Shown: positions 24,372 to 33,391 of the stretch, piece by piece | Position numbering within the stretch: the first letter of the stretch is position 1 | Layout of the letters: each line of letters starts with the position of its first letter | NCBI RefSeq assembly: GCF_019904175.1 | Contig: NZ_CP061913.1 | Coordinates: 9,982,001-10,046,000 of the forward strand | DNA: 64,000 bases | Source of the DNA: Dactylosporangium vinaceum | GTDB lineage: Bacteria > Actinomycetota > Actinomycetes > Mycobacteriales > Micromonosporaceae | Direction of reading: 5' to 3' | Notes under the pieces: model-generated | Database searches by the model: none | Told to the model about the DNA's origin: nothing | The model's input: the letters and a program-made list of their open reading frames with translations, nothing else | Program-made: the position numbers and the translations under genes

Positions 24372-27300
24372 GTGAGCGACGAGTACCCGGGGGAAGAGCC
24401 GGGAACCGCCGCGCCCACCTGGGCGGCCGTGCCGACCGTGCCGTGGGGCCGGGTGCCGGAGCAGCGCCGCGACGAGCCCGACCCGCGCCGGGGCCGCCAC
24501 GCCCCCCGCAAAGGCTCTGAGCAGGGCGGACACGACGCTCGCGAGCGCGGCTACGACCCTCGCGACCGCGACCAGGACCACCGGGAGCATGAACGCGACC
24601 CCCGCGGCCGAGGTCCGGAGCCGCACGGCCGTGACGAGCGCCCCCGCGACGACCGGGCGCTCGCCGACCGCGGGCGAAGTGACAGGCATCACGACGAGCG
24701 GGGCCGCGAGTACGGCGACCGCGCCTACGACGACCGTCGCCCCCGCGATGATCGACGTGAATACGACGACCGCGGCTTCCGGGATCGCGAATACGATGAC
24801 CATCGATACGCGGACCGTCGGTACGAGGACCGGCCCGGACGGGACGACTACCGCCACCGCGAGGACCCCCGGGCCCACGCCGACGGCCGCGGCTACGACG
24901 ATCGGCGGGACCCGCGCGGCTACGAGCGCGACCCTCGCGGGCGCGAGCGCGATCCCCGCGACTTCGACGACCGCCTGCGTGACGACCGCCGGGTGTACGA
25001 CGACCGGCGCGGCTACGACGACCGCGGGCGCTTCGACGGCCACACCGGCTACGAGGAAGGCTACGAGGACCGCCGCAGCTTCGACGAGTACAGCTACGGG
25101 CCGCCGGACGACGGGCCGGACTGGCCGGATCGCTCCGAGCGTTCGGAGCGCACCGAGCGCCGGGAACGGGCCGACCGGCCGGAGCGATCGGATCGGTCCG
25201 CCCGGCCGGAGCGTCAGGAGCGGCCGGAGCCGGGCACCGCGTACGGCCGGCCGCGCAGCCGTGCCCTCGACGAGCCCACCGACGAGGTGCCGCGGGTGCG
25301 GCGGGACGCGCCCTGGCATCCGCGCAACCCGCAGGGGTACCAGCAGCCGCCCGCCCGCACGTCCGGCCGGGCCAGCGTCGGCGAGCGCGGCGGCGGGGTG
25401 TACGGATCGCCCCGGAATGCCCCGGTCTCCGCAGCGCCGGTCAGCAGTGTGCCGGTGAGCAGCGGCCCGCTGTCCGACGCGCCGGTGAGCAGTGCCCCGT
25501 TCAGCGACGCTCCGGTCAGCTCCGGACCGGTCGGCTCCGGACCCGTCGGCGAGCGCCCGGAGAACTCGTTCTTCGGGCCGGGGCAAGGGGCGGGGCGAGG
25601 ACCGGGGCCCGAGCACGGGCCCGCGCACGTGCGGCCCGAGTACGAGGACACCGACCCCTCGCCCGCGCGGCTGGACTACGAGGACGCGCGGCCGGCTCAC
25701 GCGCGCCCCGACTACGACGACCCGCTGTCCGCGCCGCTCAGCAACGTGCCGGTGAGCAGTGCTCCGCTCAGCGCGCCCCCGCCGCGCAACGCGCCGGTCA
25801 GCAGCGCTCCCATGAGCGGGCCGCCGCTGCGCAACGCGCCGGTGAGCAGTGTCCCCATGAGCGGGCCACCCGTGAGCCCGGCCCCCGTGAGCGGTGCGCC
25901 GATCAGTGGCGGGCCGGCCGGTGGGGGTATGGACCGGGAGCCGGATACGGGCGAGATCGGTCCGGGCGCTGGCGGTACCCCCAGCAGGGGCATCAAAGTC
26001 GAGTTCGTCGAGGTGGCCGACGCTCCCGCGCCCCCGGCTGTCGCCTCCGGCACGGCCATGGGGGCGTACCAGTCGGGGCGGGTCACGGGCGCCGGGGTCG
26101 ACGGGCTGCAGGCGACCGGATACCTTCCGATCGTGCGGCCGGGGGCCGAGGGGTTCCCGCCCGAGCTCGCGGCCATCGCACCGACCTCGCCGCCCGGACC
26201 GCGGGCCGAGCCGGCCGCCGACGAGCGGGGACCCGACCCGGAGCAGGTGCTTGCCACGTTCGTGTGGCGGTTCGACCCCGACACGCTGCGGGAGCAGATC
26301 GAGGGCGACGAGGTGACCCAGCTCAACGACATCCGGGACCAGCTCACCGCGAAGCTCAACGGCGTCGCCGACAACCCGACCCGGGCCCGGCTGCTGTCGC
26401 TGCGCGCGGTCGTGTCGCGGATTCTCGGCGACCTTCCGAAGGCGTTCGCCGACGGCAAGCTCGCGCTCGCGCACGCCGAGGCGACGGGTGAGCTGCGGCG
26501 GATCGCGATCGCCCAGGCCCGGCTGGCCAACGTGCTGCAGTGGCGGGAGGAGTTCGAGGAGGCCGACCGGCTCTACACGCTGGCCAACTCCTCCGAGCTG
26601 CCGGACCGGCTGCGGGCCACGATGCACCAGCACTCCGGCAAGTGCTCGTACGACCAGGGCCGGTACATGGAGGCCTGCAACCACTTCGAGCGCGCCCTCG
26701 ACCTGCGCAAGGAGGAGGACCCGGAGCTCATCGCCCAGACCGAGCTGGCGCTTGACGCGGTGTTCCGGCGGGTCGCCGAGAAGGGCTGGGGGCCGTATCC
26801 GCGCAGCCGCGAGGAGATCCTCAAGATCCGCCGGGCCCCCTCCCCCGCGTTCGACGAGCAGACCCAGCGGTGGGGCTACATCGAGACCGACGGCAGCTTC
26901 GTGATCGGGCCCGGCTACCTCGACGTGCAGCCGTTCCGCGACGGCGTCGCCTGGGTGCAGCGGCAGGGCGCGCAGACCTGGGAGCTCATCGACGACACCG
27001 GCAACGTGCTGATCGAGCCGGCCGCCGGCTACATCGGCGTGGGCAGCTTCTCCGACGGCATCGCCTGGGTGTCGCGCGACGGCACGACCGGCTGGATCGC
27101 GATCGACAAGACCAACACGGTGCTGATCGCCGCCGGCTTCGACGACGTGCGACCGTTCCGGCGGGGGGTGGCCGCGGTGCGCCGCGGGCACTACTGGGGT
27201 GCCGTCGACGGGGCCGGGCGGGTCGTCGTGCAGTTCCAGTACGACGGGTTCGCCACCGCGCTGCTGGACGGGCGGTACATCGACGGGTTCAGCGACGAGG

Positions 27301-27545
27301 GGCTCGCCGTGGTGTCGCTGGACGGGCGCAAGGGCGTTGTCGACCGGTCCGGGCGGGTGCTGGTGCCGCCGGTGCACCACACGATCATGATCCACCCGGT
27401 GGCGTTCCTGTTCGTCGACGACGCGCAGCGCTGGGGTGCGCTGGACCGGCGCGGGCGCACGATCATCCAGGCGACGTTCGCCAGCCGGACCGGGGTCACC
27501 GACGAGATCGACAGGCTGCTGGCCGACACCCGCCCGGTCATGTAG
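24372..27545 (+). CDS. Large WG-repeat protein with Arg/Asp-rich and Pro/Ser-rich leader
   Basis: A 1057-residue protein in four parts. Residues ~30-310 are extremely Arg/Asp/Glu/Tyr-rich with repeated DDR, YDDR and RDPRG units. Residues ~340-530 are Pro/Val/Ser-rich with repeated APVSS and PVSSAP units. Residues ~625-800 are helical and TPR-like (LLSLRAVVSRILGDLPKAFA, YDQGRYMEACNHFERALDLR). Residues ~830-1040 carry about six WG-type repeats (WGYIETDGSFVIGP, WELIDDTGNVLIEP, WGAVDGAGRVVVQF, WGALDRRGRTIIQ). No signal peptide or transmembrane segment is seen. GTG start with GAGGAGAG upstream. WG repeats are known protein-interaction beta units; function here unknown. Confidence 0.9.
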   Translation: MSDEYPGEEPGTAAPTWAAVPTVPWGRVPEQRRDEPDPRRGRHAPRKGSEQGGHDARERGYDPRDRDQDHREHERDPRGRGPEPHGRDERPRDDRALADRGRSDRHHDERGREYGDRAYDDRRPRDDRREYDDRGFRDREYDDHRYADRRYEDRPGRDDYRHREDPRAHADGRGYDDRRDPRGYERDPRGRERDPRDFDDRLRDDRRVYDDRRGYDDRGRFDGHTGYEEGYEDRRSFDEYSYGPPDDGPDWPDRSERSERTERRERADRPERSDRSARPERQERPEPGTAYGRPRSRALDEPTDEVPRVRRDAPWHPRNPQGYQQPPARTSGRASVGERGGGVYGSPRNAPVSAAPVSSVPVSSGPLSDAPVSSAPFSDAPVSSGPVGSGPVGERPENSFFGPGQGAGRGPGPEHGPAHVRPEYEDTDPSPARLDYEDARPAHARPDYDDPLSAPLSNVPVSSAPLSAPPPRNAPVSSAPMSGPPLRNAPVSSVPMSGPPVSPAPVSGAPISGGPAGGGMDREPDTGEIGPGAGGTPSRGIKVEFVEVADAPAPPAVASGTAMGAYQSGRVTGAGVDGLQATGYLPIVRPGAEGFPPELAAIAPTSPPGPRAEPAADERGPDPEQVLATFVWRFDPDTLREQIEGDEVTQLNDIRDQLTAKLNGVADNPTRARLLSLRAVVSRILGDLPKAFADGKLALAHAEATGELRRIAIAQARLANVLQWREEFEEADRLYTLANSSELPDRLRATMHQHSGKCSYDQGRYMEACNHFERALDLRKEEDPELIAQTELALDAVFRRVAEKGWGPYPRSREEILKIRRAPSPAFDEQTQRWGYIETDGSFVIGPGYLDVQPFRDGVAWVQRQGAQTWELIDDTGNVLIEPAAGYIGVGSFSDGIAWVSRDGTTGWIAIDKTNTVLIAAGFDDVRPFRRGVAAVRRGHYWGAVDGAGRVVVQFQYDGFATALLDGRYIDGFSDEGLAVVSLDGRKGVVDRSGRVLVPPVHHTIMIHPVAFLFVDDAQRWGALDRRGRTIIQATFASRTGVTDEIDRLLADTRPVM

Positions 27546-27558
27546 GCGGTTCCCGGCA

Positions 27559-27564
27559 TAGGGT
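27559..27564 (+). promoter_or_regulatory. Probable -10 box for leaderless aldo/keto reductase mRNA
   Basis: TAGGGT ends 7 nt before the ATG at 27572; no Shine-Dalgarno sequence is present between. Confidence 0.45.
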
Positions 27565-27571
27565 CGAGGCC

Positions 27572-28570
27572 ATGGAGTTTCGACACCTCGGCCGTTCCGG
27601 ACTGCTCGTCAGCGAGATCTCGTACGGCAACTGGATCACCCACGGCTCGCAGGTCGAGGCGGAGCAGGCCACCGCATGTGTGCACGCCGCCCTCGACCTC
27701 GGCATCACGACATTCGACACGGCCGACGTCTACGCGGGCACGCGCGCCGAGGTGGTGCTCGGTGACGCGCTGAAGGGCCAGAACCGCGACGGCCTGGAGA
27801 TCTTCACCAAGGTCTTCTGGCGCACCGGGCCCGGCCGCAACGACAGCGGCCTGTCGCGCAAGCACATCATGAAGTCGATCGACGGCTCGCTGCGCCGGCT
27901 GCAGACCGATCACGTGGACCTGTACCAGGCCCACCGGTACGACGTGCACACGCCGCTCGAGGAGACCATGGAGGCGTTCGCCGACGTGGTGCGCTCCGGC
28001 AAGGCGCTGTACATCGGCGTCTCGGAGTGGCGGGCCGACCAGATCCGGGCCGCCGCCGCGCTGGCCAAGGAGCTGCACATCCAGCTGGTGTCCAACCAGC
28101 CGCAGTACTCCGCGCTGTACCGGGTCATCGAGGCCGAGGTCATCCCGGCCTCGGAGGAGCTCGGCATCGGCCAGGTCGTGTTCTCGCCGCTCGCGCAGGG
28201 GGTGCTGACCGGCAAGTACAAGCCGGGTCAGGCGCCGCCGGCCGGCTCGCGGGCAACCGACGAGAAGTCCGGCAAGGGCTTCATCTCCCGGTTCATGCGC
28301 GACGACGTGCTGGAGACGGTGCAGCAGCTGCGCCCGCTGGCCGACCAGGCCGGGCTCTCGATGGCCCAGCTCGGGCTGGCCTGGGTGCTGGCGAACCCGA
28401 ACGTCTCGTCGGCGATCGTCGGCGCCACCCGGCCCGAGCAGCTCGAGGACAACGCGAAGGCGTCGGGCGTGAAGCTGGACGCGGAGCTGATCAAGCGCAT
28501 CGACGAGATCGTGGAGCCGATCGCCCAGCGGGACCCCGAGCTGACCCAGAGCCCCGCCGAGCGGCCGTAG
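27572..28570 (+). CDS. Aldo/keto reductase
   Basis: A 332-residue NADPH-dependent (beta/alpha)8 oxidoreductase. Visible: N-terminus MEFRHLGRSGLLVSEISYG, the catalytic Asp/Tyr in FDTADVYAGTRAEVVLG, Lys in EIFTKVFW, His in LYQAHRYDVHTP, and the NADPH-binding C-terminus SSAIVGATRPEQLEDNAKA. The pattern (FSPLAQGVLTGKY, TRPEQL) is close to the AKR subgroup containing potassium-channel beta subunits and YghZ/GPR. Substrate unknown, likely an aldehyde or methylglyoxal-type carbonyl. Convergent with the site-2 protease gene. Confidence 0.92.
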   Translation: MEFRHLGRSGLLVSEISYGNWITHGSQVEAEQATACVHAALDLGITTFDTADVYAGTRAEVVLGDALKGQNRDGLEIFTKVFWRTGPGRNDSGLSRKHIMKSIDGSLRRLQTDHVDLYQAHRYDVHTPLEETMEAFADVVRSGKALYIGVSEWRADQIRAAAALAKELHIQLVSNQPQYSALYRVIEAEVIPASEELGIGQVVFSPLAQGVLTGKYKPGQAPPAGSRATDEKSGKGFISRFMRDDVLETVQQLRPLADQAGLSMAQLGLAWVLANPNVSSAIVGATRPEQLEDNAKASGVKLDAELIKRIDEIVEPIAQRDPELTQSPAERP

Positions 28571-28576
28571 GTTTTC

Positions 28577-29368
28577 TCAGCGGTCCCAGAAGCGGAAGAG
28601 CTCGTAGCCGACGGCGGCCTGGTAGGAGGGCAGTCCTATCAGGTCGCCGATCCAGTACACGACGCTGAAGAACCAGCCGTTGATCCGCGGCGACCACAGC
28701 AGCGCGATGAGGATCAGCATGCCCCAGGGCGCCACGTGGTTGAAGCCGCGCTGCCACTGCGGCGACAGCCACGGGTAGAGCAGGTTGCCGCCGTCGACGC
28801 CGGGCATCGGCACGAAGTTGAGCACACTGGCCGTGAGCTGCAGGAACGCGAGGAACGCCAGCGCCGCGAAGAACGTCTGGTGCTCACCGGAGTCCAGGCC
28901 GAACGTGAACGGCAGCACCAGCAGGATCGCCAGCACCAGGTTCATCGCCGGGCCGGCGAAGCTGATCAGGCTGTCGACGAACCGGCTGCGGATCGCGCCG
29001 TGGTTGACCCACACCGCCCCGCCCGGCAGGCCGATGCCGCCGATGAGCACGAACACCAGCGGCAGCACGATCGACAGCAGCGGGTGGCTGTACTTCAGCG
29101 GGTTGAGCGTCAGGTAGCCGCGGTGGGCGATGTCATCGTCGCCGCCCTTGAAGGCGACCAACGCGTGCGAGTACTCGTGCAGGCAGAGCGAGATCGTCCA
29201 GCCCGCGGCGACGAAGAGGAACACGTTGAACCGCGCGTCGCCGTAGTCGGCCCAGGCCATCCACCCGCTCACCGCCAGCAGTGCCAGCAGCCCGAGGAAG
29301 ATCGCACTGGGCCGGAACGCCTCGCGGGGAAGCCGGCCGACCGAGCTGCCGTAGCGCCCGTAGGACAC
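28577..29368 (-). CDS. Site-2 protease family (M50) membrane metalloprotease
   Basis: A 263-residue intramembrane zinc protease. The HExxH motif is HEYSHALVAF inside a hydrophobic helix (NVFLFVAAGWTISLCLHEYS) and the third ligand motif is NFVPMPGVDGGNLLYP (NxxPxxxxDG). About five or six helices are present and no PDZ domain, so it belongs to the compact SREBP-like or FtsH-independent class rather than RseP. It probably cleaves membrane-bound signalling proteins, but no anti-sigma factor is adjacent. GTG start with GGGGG upstream; the upstream small gene stops 2 nt before it. Confidence 0.9.
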   Translation of the reverse strand: MSYGRYGSSVGRLPREAFRPSAIFLGLLALLAVSGWMAWADYGDARFNVFLFVAAGWTISLCLHEYSHALVAFKGGDDDIAHRGYLTLNPLKYSHPLLSIVLPLVFVLIGGIGLPGGAVWVNHGAIRSRFVDSLISFAGPAMNLVLAILLVLPFTFGLDSGEHQTFFAALAFLAFLQLTASVLNFVPMPGVDGGNLLYPWLSPQWQRGFNHVAPWGMLILIALLWSPRINGWFFSVVYWIGDLIGLPSYQAAVGYELFRFWDR

Positions 29369-29370
29369 CG

Positions 29371-29571
29371 TCAGCCCCCAGCCGGCAGCAGGCTCATCTT
29401 GTATTCCGTGCGGTCGTCCTCGGCGAGGATCGCCGTCGCCGCGCCCTTGGTGACCAGGTCACGCCAGGTCTGCCCGAGCCACGACTCCGCGTCGGACTGG
29501 CTGGAAAACGCCTCGTTCGGGCCATCGACGGGCCTGCCCTCCGCGTCTTCGAACTGCCATGTCCACGCCAT
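29371..29571 (-). CDS. Small conserved acidic protein
   Basis: A 66-residue hypothetical protein (MAWTWQFEDAEGRPV, then FSSQSDAESWLGQTWRDL and ILAEDDRTEYKMSLLPA). It is rich in Trp and acidic residues, with no membrane segment. I recognise the pattern as a short protein widespread in actinobacteria but know of no function. Two in-frame starts exist; the ATG at 29571 gives the shorter form. It ends 2 nt before the site-2 protease GTG, so the two are co-transcribed. Confidence 0.75.
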   Translation of the reverse strand: MAWTWQFEDAEGRPVDGPNEAFSSQSDAESWLGQTWRDLVTKGAATAILAEDDRTEYKMSLLPAGG

Positions 29572-29653
29572 GGTCACACTCCTGTCCCAGGTAGAAGACT
29601 TCGAGCGTATCGGCCCCGTGGCCCTGAGCCGAGTCGGGCCACCGGTGTCCCTC

Positions 29654-29659
29654 TAAAGT
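29654..29659 (+). promoter_or_regulatory. Probable -10 box for leaderless cobUT mRNA
   Basis: TAAAGT ends 7 nt before the ATG at 29667. No cobalamin riboswitch is present in the 95-nt gap to the previous gene. Confidence 0.5.
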
Positions 29660-29666
29660 ACGGGGC

Positions 29667-31415
29667 ATGCGGTTGCTGGTGCTCGGAGGAATCCGGTCCG
29701 GGAAGTCGGAAGTGGCGGAGGCGCTCGTGGCCGGCTCGGGCCGGGTGCGGTATGTCGCGACCGCGCGGGAAAGCGCGTCGGACGACGCCTGGAACGCGCG
29801 CATCGCCGCGCACAGGTCCCGCCGGCCGGAGACATGGACCACCGAGGAGGCCGGCTCCTCCCCCGAGCGCCTGGCCGAGCTGCTGACCGGGGCTAAGGCC
29901 GACGACACGATCCTCGTCGACGACCTCGGCAACTGGCTGAGCTCGGCCTACGACGCCGGCGGCGACTGGTCCGAGGGCGCGATCGGGGCGCTGGCCGACG
30001 CGGTGCGCTCCTGCGACGCCGGGCTGCTGGTCCTGGTCGGCCCCGAGGTCGGTCTCGGCGTGCTGCCGGCGACCGCGGCCGGCCGGGCGTTCGCCGACGC
30101 CAGCGGGCTGCTCAACCAGCGCGTGGCCGCGGCCTGCGACGGCGTGGCACTGGTCGTGGCCGGTGAGGTGTCGTGGCTGCGCGGCGGGCCCGGCCCGGCT
30201 GTGCAGCAGCCCGCCGCGGCCGTCGAGCCCACTCCGGCGGTCGCCGCCGAGCCGTTCGTGTTCGAGGCGGCCGGCGCCGGTTCGGTGCTGTCGACCGCCG
30301 ACGGTGGCGACACGCTCTCGTTCTCGCCCGGCATGGAACTGCCGCTGCCCGACGAGTCGGCGGCCCACGAGGCGGCCGAGCGGCTGCTCACGCTCCGGCT
30401 CAACGGTGCCGGGCTGGGCGCGCTGGTGCCGATCGTGCGCTTCGCCGGCGGTGTGCAGGGCCGGCCCGATCCCCGGCCGTTTCAGCAGCCTCGGGTGCTG
30501 GTGCTGCGCGGCGACCGGACCGGTGGGTTCGCGGCCGGCGACTCGGCCGAGGCCGCCGACCGCCGCCTCGACGAGGTCGTGGAGGGCACCGGCACCCTGG
30601 CCATGCTGGCCGCGACGGCCGGCGCCAGCGTCCAGGCCATCGACTGCCCGTCGGCCGGTCCGGCCGAGGAGCACGACGCGATCGACGACGCCACCGTCGA
30701 CTCGGCGCTGACCCTGGGCTGGCGGCTCGCCGACGCCGCCGCCAACGAGGGCGTCGACGTGCTGGTGCTGGGCTCCTGTGGCGCCGGCTCGGACGCCGCC
30801 GCGACCGCCATCGTCGCCGTGCTCACCGGGGCCGAGCCGGCCGCGCTGCTCGGCCGGGTGGTCGACTCGACCGGCTTCGTCGACGACGCCGCCTGGATCC
30901 GCAAGATCGGCGCCATCCGCGACGCGCGCCACCGCATCCGCACCCGCAGCCGCGACCCGCACGTCATGCTCTCGATGCTCGGCGGCGGCGACATCGCCGT
31001 GGCGACGGGCATCGTCCTGGGCGCCTCGTCCCGCCGCCTGCCCCTCATGATCGACGGCCCGGTCGCGATCGCCGCCGCCCTTGTCGCCCGCGACTACGGC
31101 GCCCAGACCCGACACTGGCTGCTGATGCCCGACCACGGCGACAACCCGACGGTGAAGCTGGCCGCCGACGTCCTCGGCACCGCACCGTTCCTGTCGCTGA
31201 AGCTGGCCCTGGGCGAGGGCGCGACCGCCCTGGCCGCCCTGCCCCTGGTGAACACCGCCCTGACGATCGCCGCCGCCACGCCGCTGCGCGCCGCTGTGCC
31301 GAGCACCCCCGAGGGCCTCGGTGAGCAGGAACACATCGAGGCGGAGATCCAGCGGGTGGTGGCGGACTCGCCGACGGCCGAGATGCCGTACGTGAAGCCG
31401 TCGTGGGAGGACTGA
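29667..31415 (+). CDS. cobUT: Fused adenosylcobinamide kinase (CobU) / nicotinate-nucleotide-DMB phosphoribosyltransferase (CobT)
   Basis: A 582-residue fusion. Residues 1-~170 are CobU: P-loop GGIRSGKSEVAEAL, ARESASDDAWNARIAAHRSR with the guanylylated-His region, and VDDLGNWLSSAY. Residues ~225-575 are CobT: ALTLGWRLADAAANEGVDVL, LGSCGAGSDAAATAIVA, GGGDIAVATGIVLGASSR and the C-terminal PLVNTALTIA region. CobU activates cobinamide and CobT makes alpha-ribazole phosphate, the two inputs that CobS joins. A Pro/Ala-rich linker (about 176-200) connects the domains. cobS follows with overlap, so the whole lower-ligand pathway is one operon. Confidence 0.93.
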   Translation: MRLLVLGGIRSGKSEVAEALVAGSGRVRYVATARESASDDAWNARIAAHRSRRPETWTTEEAGSSPERLAELLTGAKADDTILVDDLGNWLSSAYDAGGDWSEGAIGALADAVRSCDAGLLVLVGPEVGLGVLPATAAGRAFADASGLLNQRVAAACDGVALVVAGEVSWLRGGPGPAVQQPAAAVEPTPAVAAEPFVFEAAGAGSVLSTADGGDTLSFSPGMELPLPDESAAHEAAERLLTLRLNGAGLGALVPIVRFAGGVQGRPDPRPFQQPRVLVLRGDRTGGFAAGDSAEAADRRLDEVVEGTGTLAMLAATAGASVQAIDCPSAGPAEEHDAIDDATVDSALTLGWRLADAAANEGVDVLVLGSCGAGSDAAATAIVAVLTGAEPAALLGRVVDSTGFVDDAAWIRKIGAIRDARHRIRTRSRDPHVMLSMLGGGDIAVATGIVLGASSRRLPLMIDGPVAIAAALVARDYGAQTRHWLLMPDHGDNPTVKLAADVLGTAPFLSLKLALGEGATALAALPLVNTALTIAAATPLRAAVPSTPEGLGEQEHIEAEIQRVVADSPTAEMPYVKPSWED

Positions 31416-32131
31416 GGCTCGCGCTTTCGCTGTTCACGGTCCTGCCGGTGCGCGCCGACCGGTTCGACCGGCCGACGGCCCGGGTGGCGATGCTCCTGGC
31501 CCCGCTGGCCGGAGGGCTGCTGGGCCTGATCCTGGCGCTGGCCGCCGGGGGTCTCGTCCGGCTGGGCGCGGCGCCGCTGCTGGGCGCGGCGGTGCTCGTC
31601 GCGCTCGCGCTGCTGCTGACCCGCGGGCTGCACATCGACGGGCTGGCCGATACGGCGGACGGGCTGGGCTCGTACGCCGATGCCGGCAAGGCCCTCGAGA
31701 TCATGAAAAAGTCCGACATCGGGCCGTTCGGGGTGGCCGCGATCGCCGCGGTCCTGCTCGTCGACGCCGCGGCCGCCACCTCGCTCGTCGGCGCCGTGTC
31801 GGGGGCTCTGGTCCTCGCCTTCGCGGCGGGCCGGCTGGGCGCCACGGTGGCCTGCCGGCGGGGCCTGGCGGCGGCCCGCCCCGAGGGCCTGGGGGCGCTG
31901 GTGGCCGATCTGGTGCCCGGATGGGCGCTGGCGGTGGTCGCGGCGCTCCTGGCGGCGCTGGGGGCGCTCGTCGACCTCTGGCGGGGGCCGTTGGCCGTCG
32001 TGGCCGCGGTCGCCGTCGCGTGGGCGCTCACCGCCCATGCCCGGCGCCGCCTGGGCGGCCTGACCGGCGACGTGATCGGGGCGTCGATCGAGCTCGCGAC
32101 GGCGGCCGCGCTGATCGTGCTGGCCACCTGA
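31403..32131 (+). CDS. cobS: Adenosylcobinamide-GDP ribazoletransferase (cobalamin synthase)
   Basis: A 242-residue integral membrane enzyme that joins adenosylcobinamide-GDP and alpha-ribazole(-phosphate) to make adenosylcobalamin (phosphate). The signature is LHIDGLADTADGLGSYADAG followed by ALEIMKKSDIGPFG. Five to seven Ala/Leu-rich helices are present. GTG start lies inside the last codons of cobUT (13-nt overlap), so translation is coupled. Confidence 0.92.
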   Translation: MGGLRLALSLFTVLPVRADRFDRPTARVAMLLAPLAGGLLGLILALAAGGLVRLGAAPLLGAAVLVALALLLTRGLHIDGLADTADGLGSYADAGKALEIMKKSDIGPFGVAAIAAVLLVDAAAATSLVGAVSGALVLAFAAGRLGATVACRRGLAAARPEGLGALVADLVPGWALAVVAALLAALGALVDLWRGPLAVVAAVAVAWALTAHARRRLGGLTGDVIGASIELATAAALIVLAT

Positions 32132-32194
32132 GCAACGCCGGCGGCCGGACCGGAGGCTGCGGCGAGCCCCGGCACGGCGCCGCCGGTCGCGGGC

Positions 32195-32277
32195 CAGGGG
32201 GCACAGAGCCCCCTCGCCCGGGGCGAAGCGGCCTCGGAGACCTCCGGGGTTCGCCGTCGGTCGGCCGAGAGCCGCTT
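32195..32277. terminator. Double hairpin between convergent cobS and gcvT
   Basis: AGGGGGC (32195-32201) pairs with GCCCCCT (32207-32213), loop of 5. A second stem pairs GAAGCGGC (32224-32231) with GCCGCTTC (32270-32277). Together they can stop transcription from both sides. Confidence 0.6.
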
Positions 32278-32284
32278 CCTGCGC

Positions 32285-33379
32285 CTACTTGACGCTTGAC
32301 TTCACGAACGGCGGCTTGACCACCCGGGCGGTCGAGCGGCGGCCGCGGATGTCCAGGGCCACCTCGGCACCCTCGGTGACGGCGGCCGCCGTGTCGATCA
32401 GGGCCAGGGCGATGCCGACCTTGCGGGTGGGTGAGAAGGTGCCGCTCGTCACCTCGCCGATCTGGTGACCCTCGGCGTCGAGGACCTGCATGTGGGCCCT
32501 CGGGATCCCGCGGTCCAGGGACTCCAGGCCCCACAGGACCCGGCGGGGGCCGTCGGCCTTCTCGGCGGTCACGGCCGCGCGGCCCCAGAACTTCGGCTTC
32601 TTCCAGCCCACGGCCCAGCCCGAACGGGCCTGGACGGGCGTGATCTCCAGGGACAGGTCCTGGCCGTGCAGGGGGTAGCCCATCTCGGTGCGCAGGGTGT
32701 CGCGGGCGGCCAGGCCACAGGGGCGGGCGCCGGCCTCGACGATCGCGTCCCACAGGGTGTGAGCGTCGTGGGAAGGCACGACGAGCTCGTAGCCGTGCTC
32801 GCCGGTGTAGCCGGTGCGGCAGACCACGACGTCGGTGCCCCCGTGGGAGGTGACCGTGAAGCTCATGTACTCGTGGTCCGTCGGCAGGCCCAGCGCGGTC
32901 AGCAGCTCGGCCGAGCGGGGGCCCTGGACGGCCAGCACGGCGAAGAGCTCGTGCTGGTCGACGACGCTGACGCCGGTCGGCGCCTCGGCGCTCAGGCGGC
33001 GGACCACCTCGGCCGTGTTGGCGGCGTTGGGGATGAGGAAGACGTCGTCGTCGCCGAACCGGTACGCGATGAGGTCGTCCACCACGCCCCCGGACTCATC
33101 CAGGCAGAGGGTGTACTGCGCCTGGCCGGCGCTGATGCGGTCGAGGTCGTTGCTCAGGCAGGAGTTGACGAACGCGGCCGCGCCCCGTCCCCGGACCCGG
33201 GCCTTGCCCAGGTGGGACACGTCGAACACGCCGACGTCCTCCCGCACTGCCGCGTGCTCCTTCAGGACGCCGCCGCCGGCGTACTCCAGGGGCATCTCCC
33301 AGCCGCCGAACGCCGCGAACTTGGCCCCGAGCGCCGCATGGCGGTGATACAACGCGGGGTGCCGCAAGGGTTGGGTCAT
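32285..33379 (-). CDS. gcvT: Glycine cleavage system aminomethyltransferase (T protein)
   Basis: A 364-residue T protein that takes the aminomethyl group from lipoylated GcvH and passes methylene to tetrahydrofolate, releasing ammonia. Conserved features: LGGWEMPLEY-like FGGWEMPLEYAGG, VREDVGVFDVSHLGK, SCLSNDLDRI, the folate-binding YTGEHGYELVVP and RTEMGYPLHGQDLSLEITP. gcvH and gcvP are elsewhere. Minus-strand TAGGTT lies 6 nt before the ATG, so it is probably leaderless; no glycine riboswitch is present upstream. Confidence 0.94.
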   Translation of the reverse strand: MTQPLRHPALYHRHAALGAKFAAFGGWEMPLEYAGGGVLKEHAAVREDVGVFDVSHLGKARVRGRGAAAFVNSCLSNDLDRISAGQAQYTLCLDESGGVVDDLIAYRFGDDDVFLIPNAANTAEVVRRLSAEAPTGVSVVDQHELFAVLAVQGPRSAELLTALGLPTDHEYMSFTVTSHGGTDVVVCRTGYTGEHGYELVVPSHDAHTLWDAIVEAGARPCGLAARDTLRTEMGYPLHGQDLSLEITPVQARSGWAVGWKKPKFWGRAAVTAEKADGPRRVLWGLESLDRGIPRAHMQVLDAEGHQIGEVTSGTFSPTRKVGIALALIDTAAAVTEGAEVALDIRGRRSTARVVKPPFVKSSVK

Positions 33380-33385
33380 GCCCGC

Positions 33386-33391
33386 AACCTA
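33386..33391 (-). promoter_or_regulatory. Probable -10 box for leaderless gcvT mRNA
   Basis: Minus-strand TAGGTT lies 6 nt upstream of the ATG at 33379, within the 105-bp divergent region with pepA. Confidence 0.45.

Noticed and set aside
23649..27395. 1248-codon open frame on the minus strand
   Set aside because: It is antisense to the DUF3043 and WG-repeat genes. The open frame follows from GC-rich third positions and repeat sequence, and its translation has no recognisable domain.
29572..29666. Cobalamin riboswitch before cobUT
   Set aside because: The 95-nt gap is too short and has no B12-box-like sequence; a leaderless promoter explains it better.
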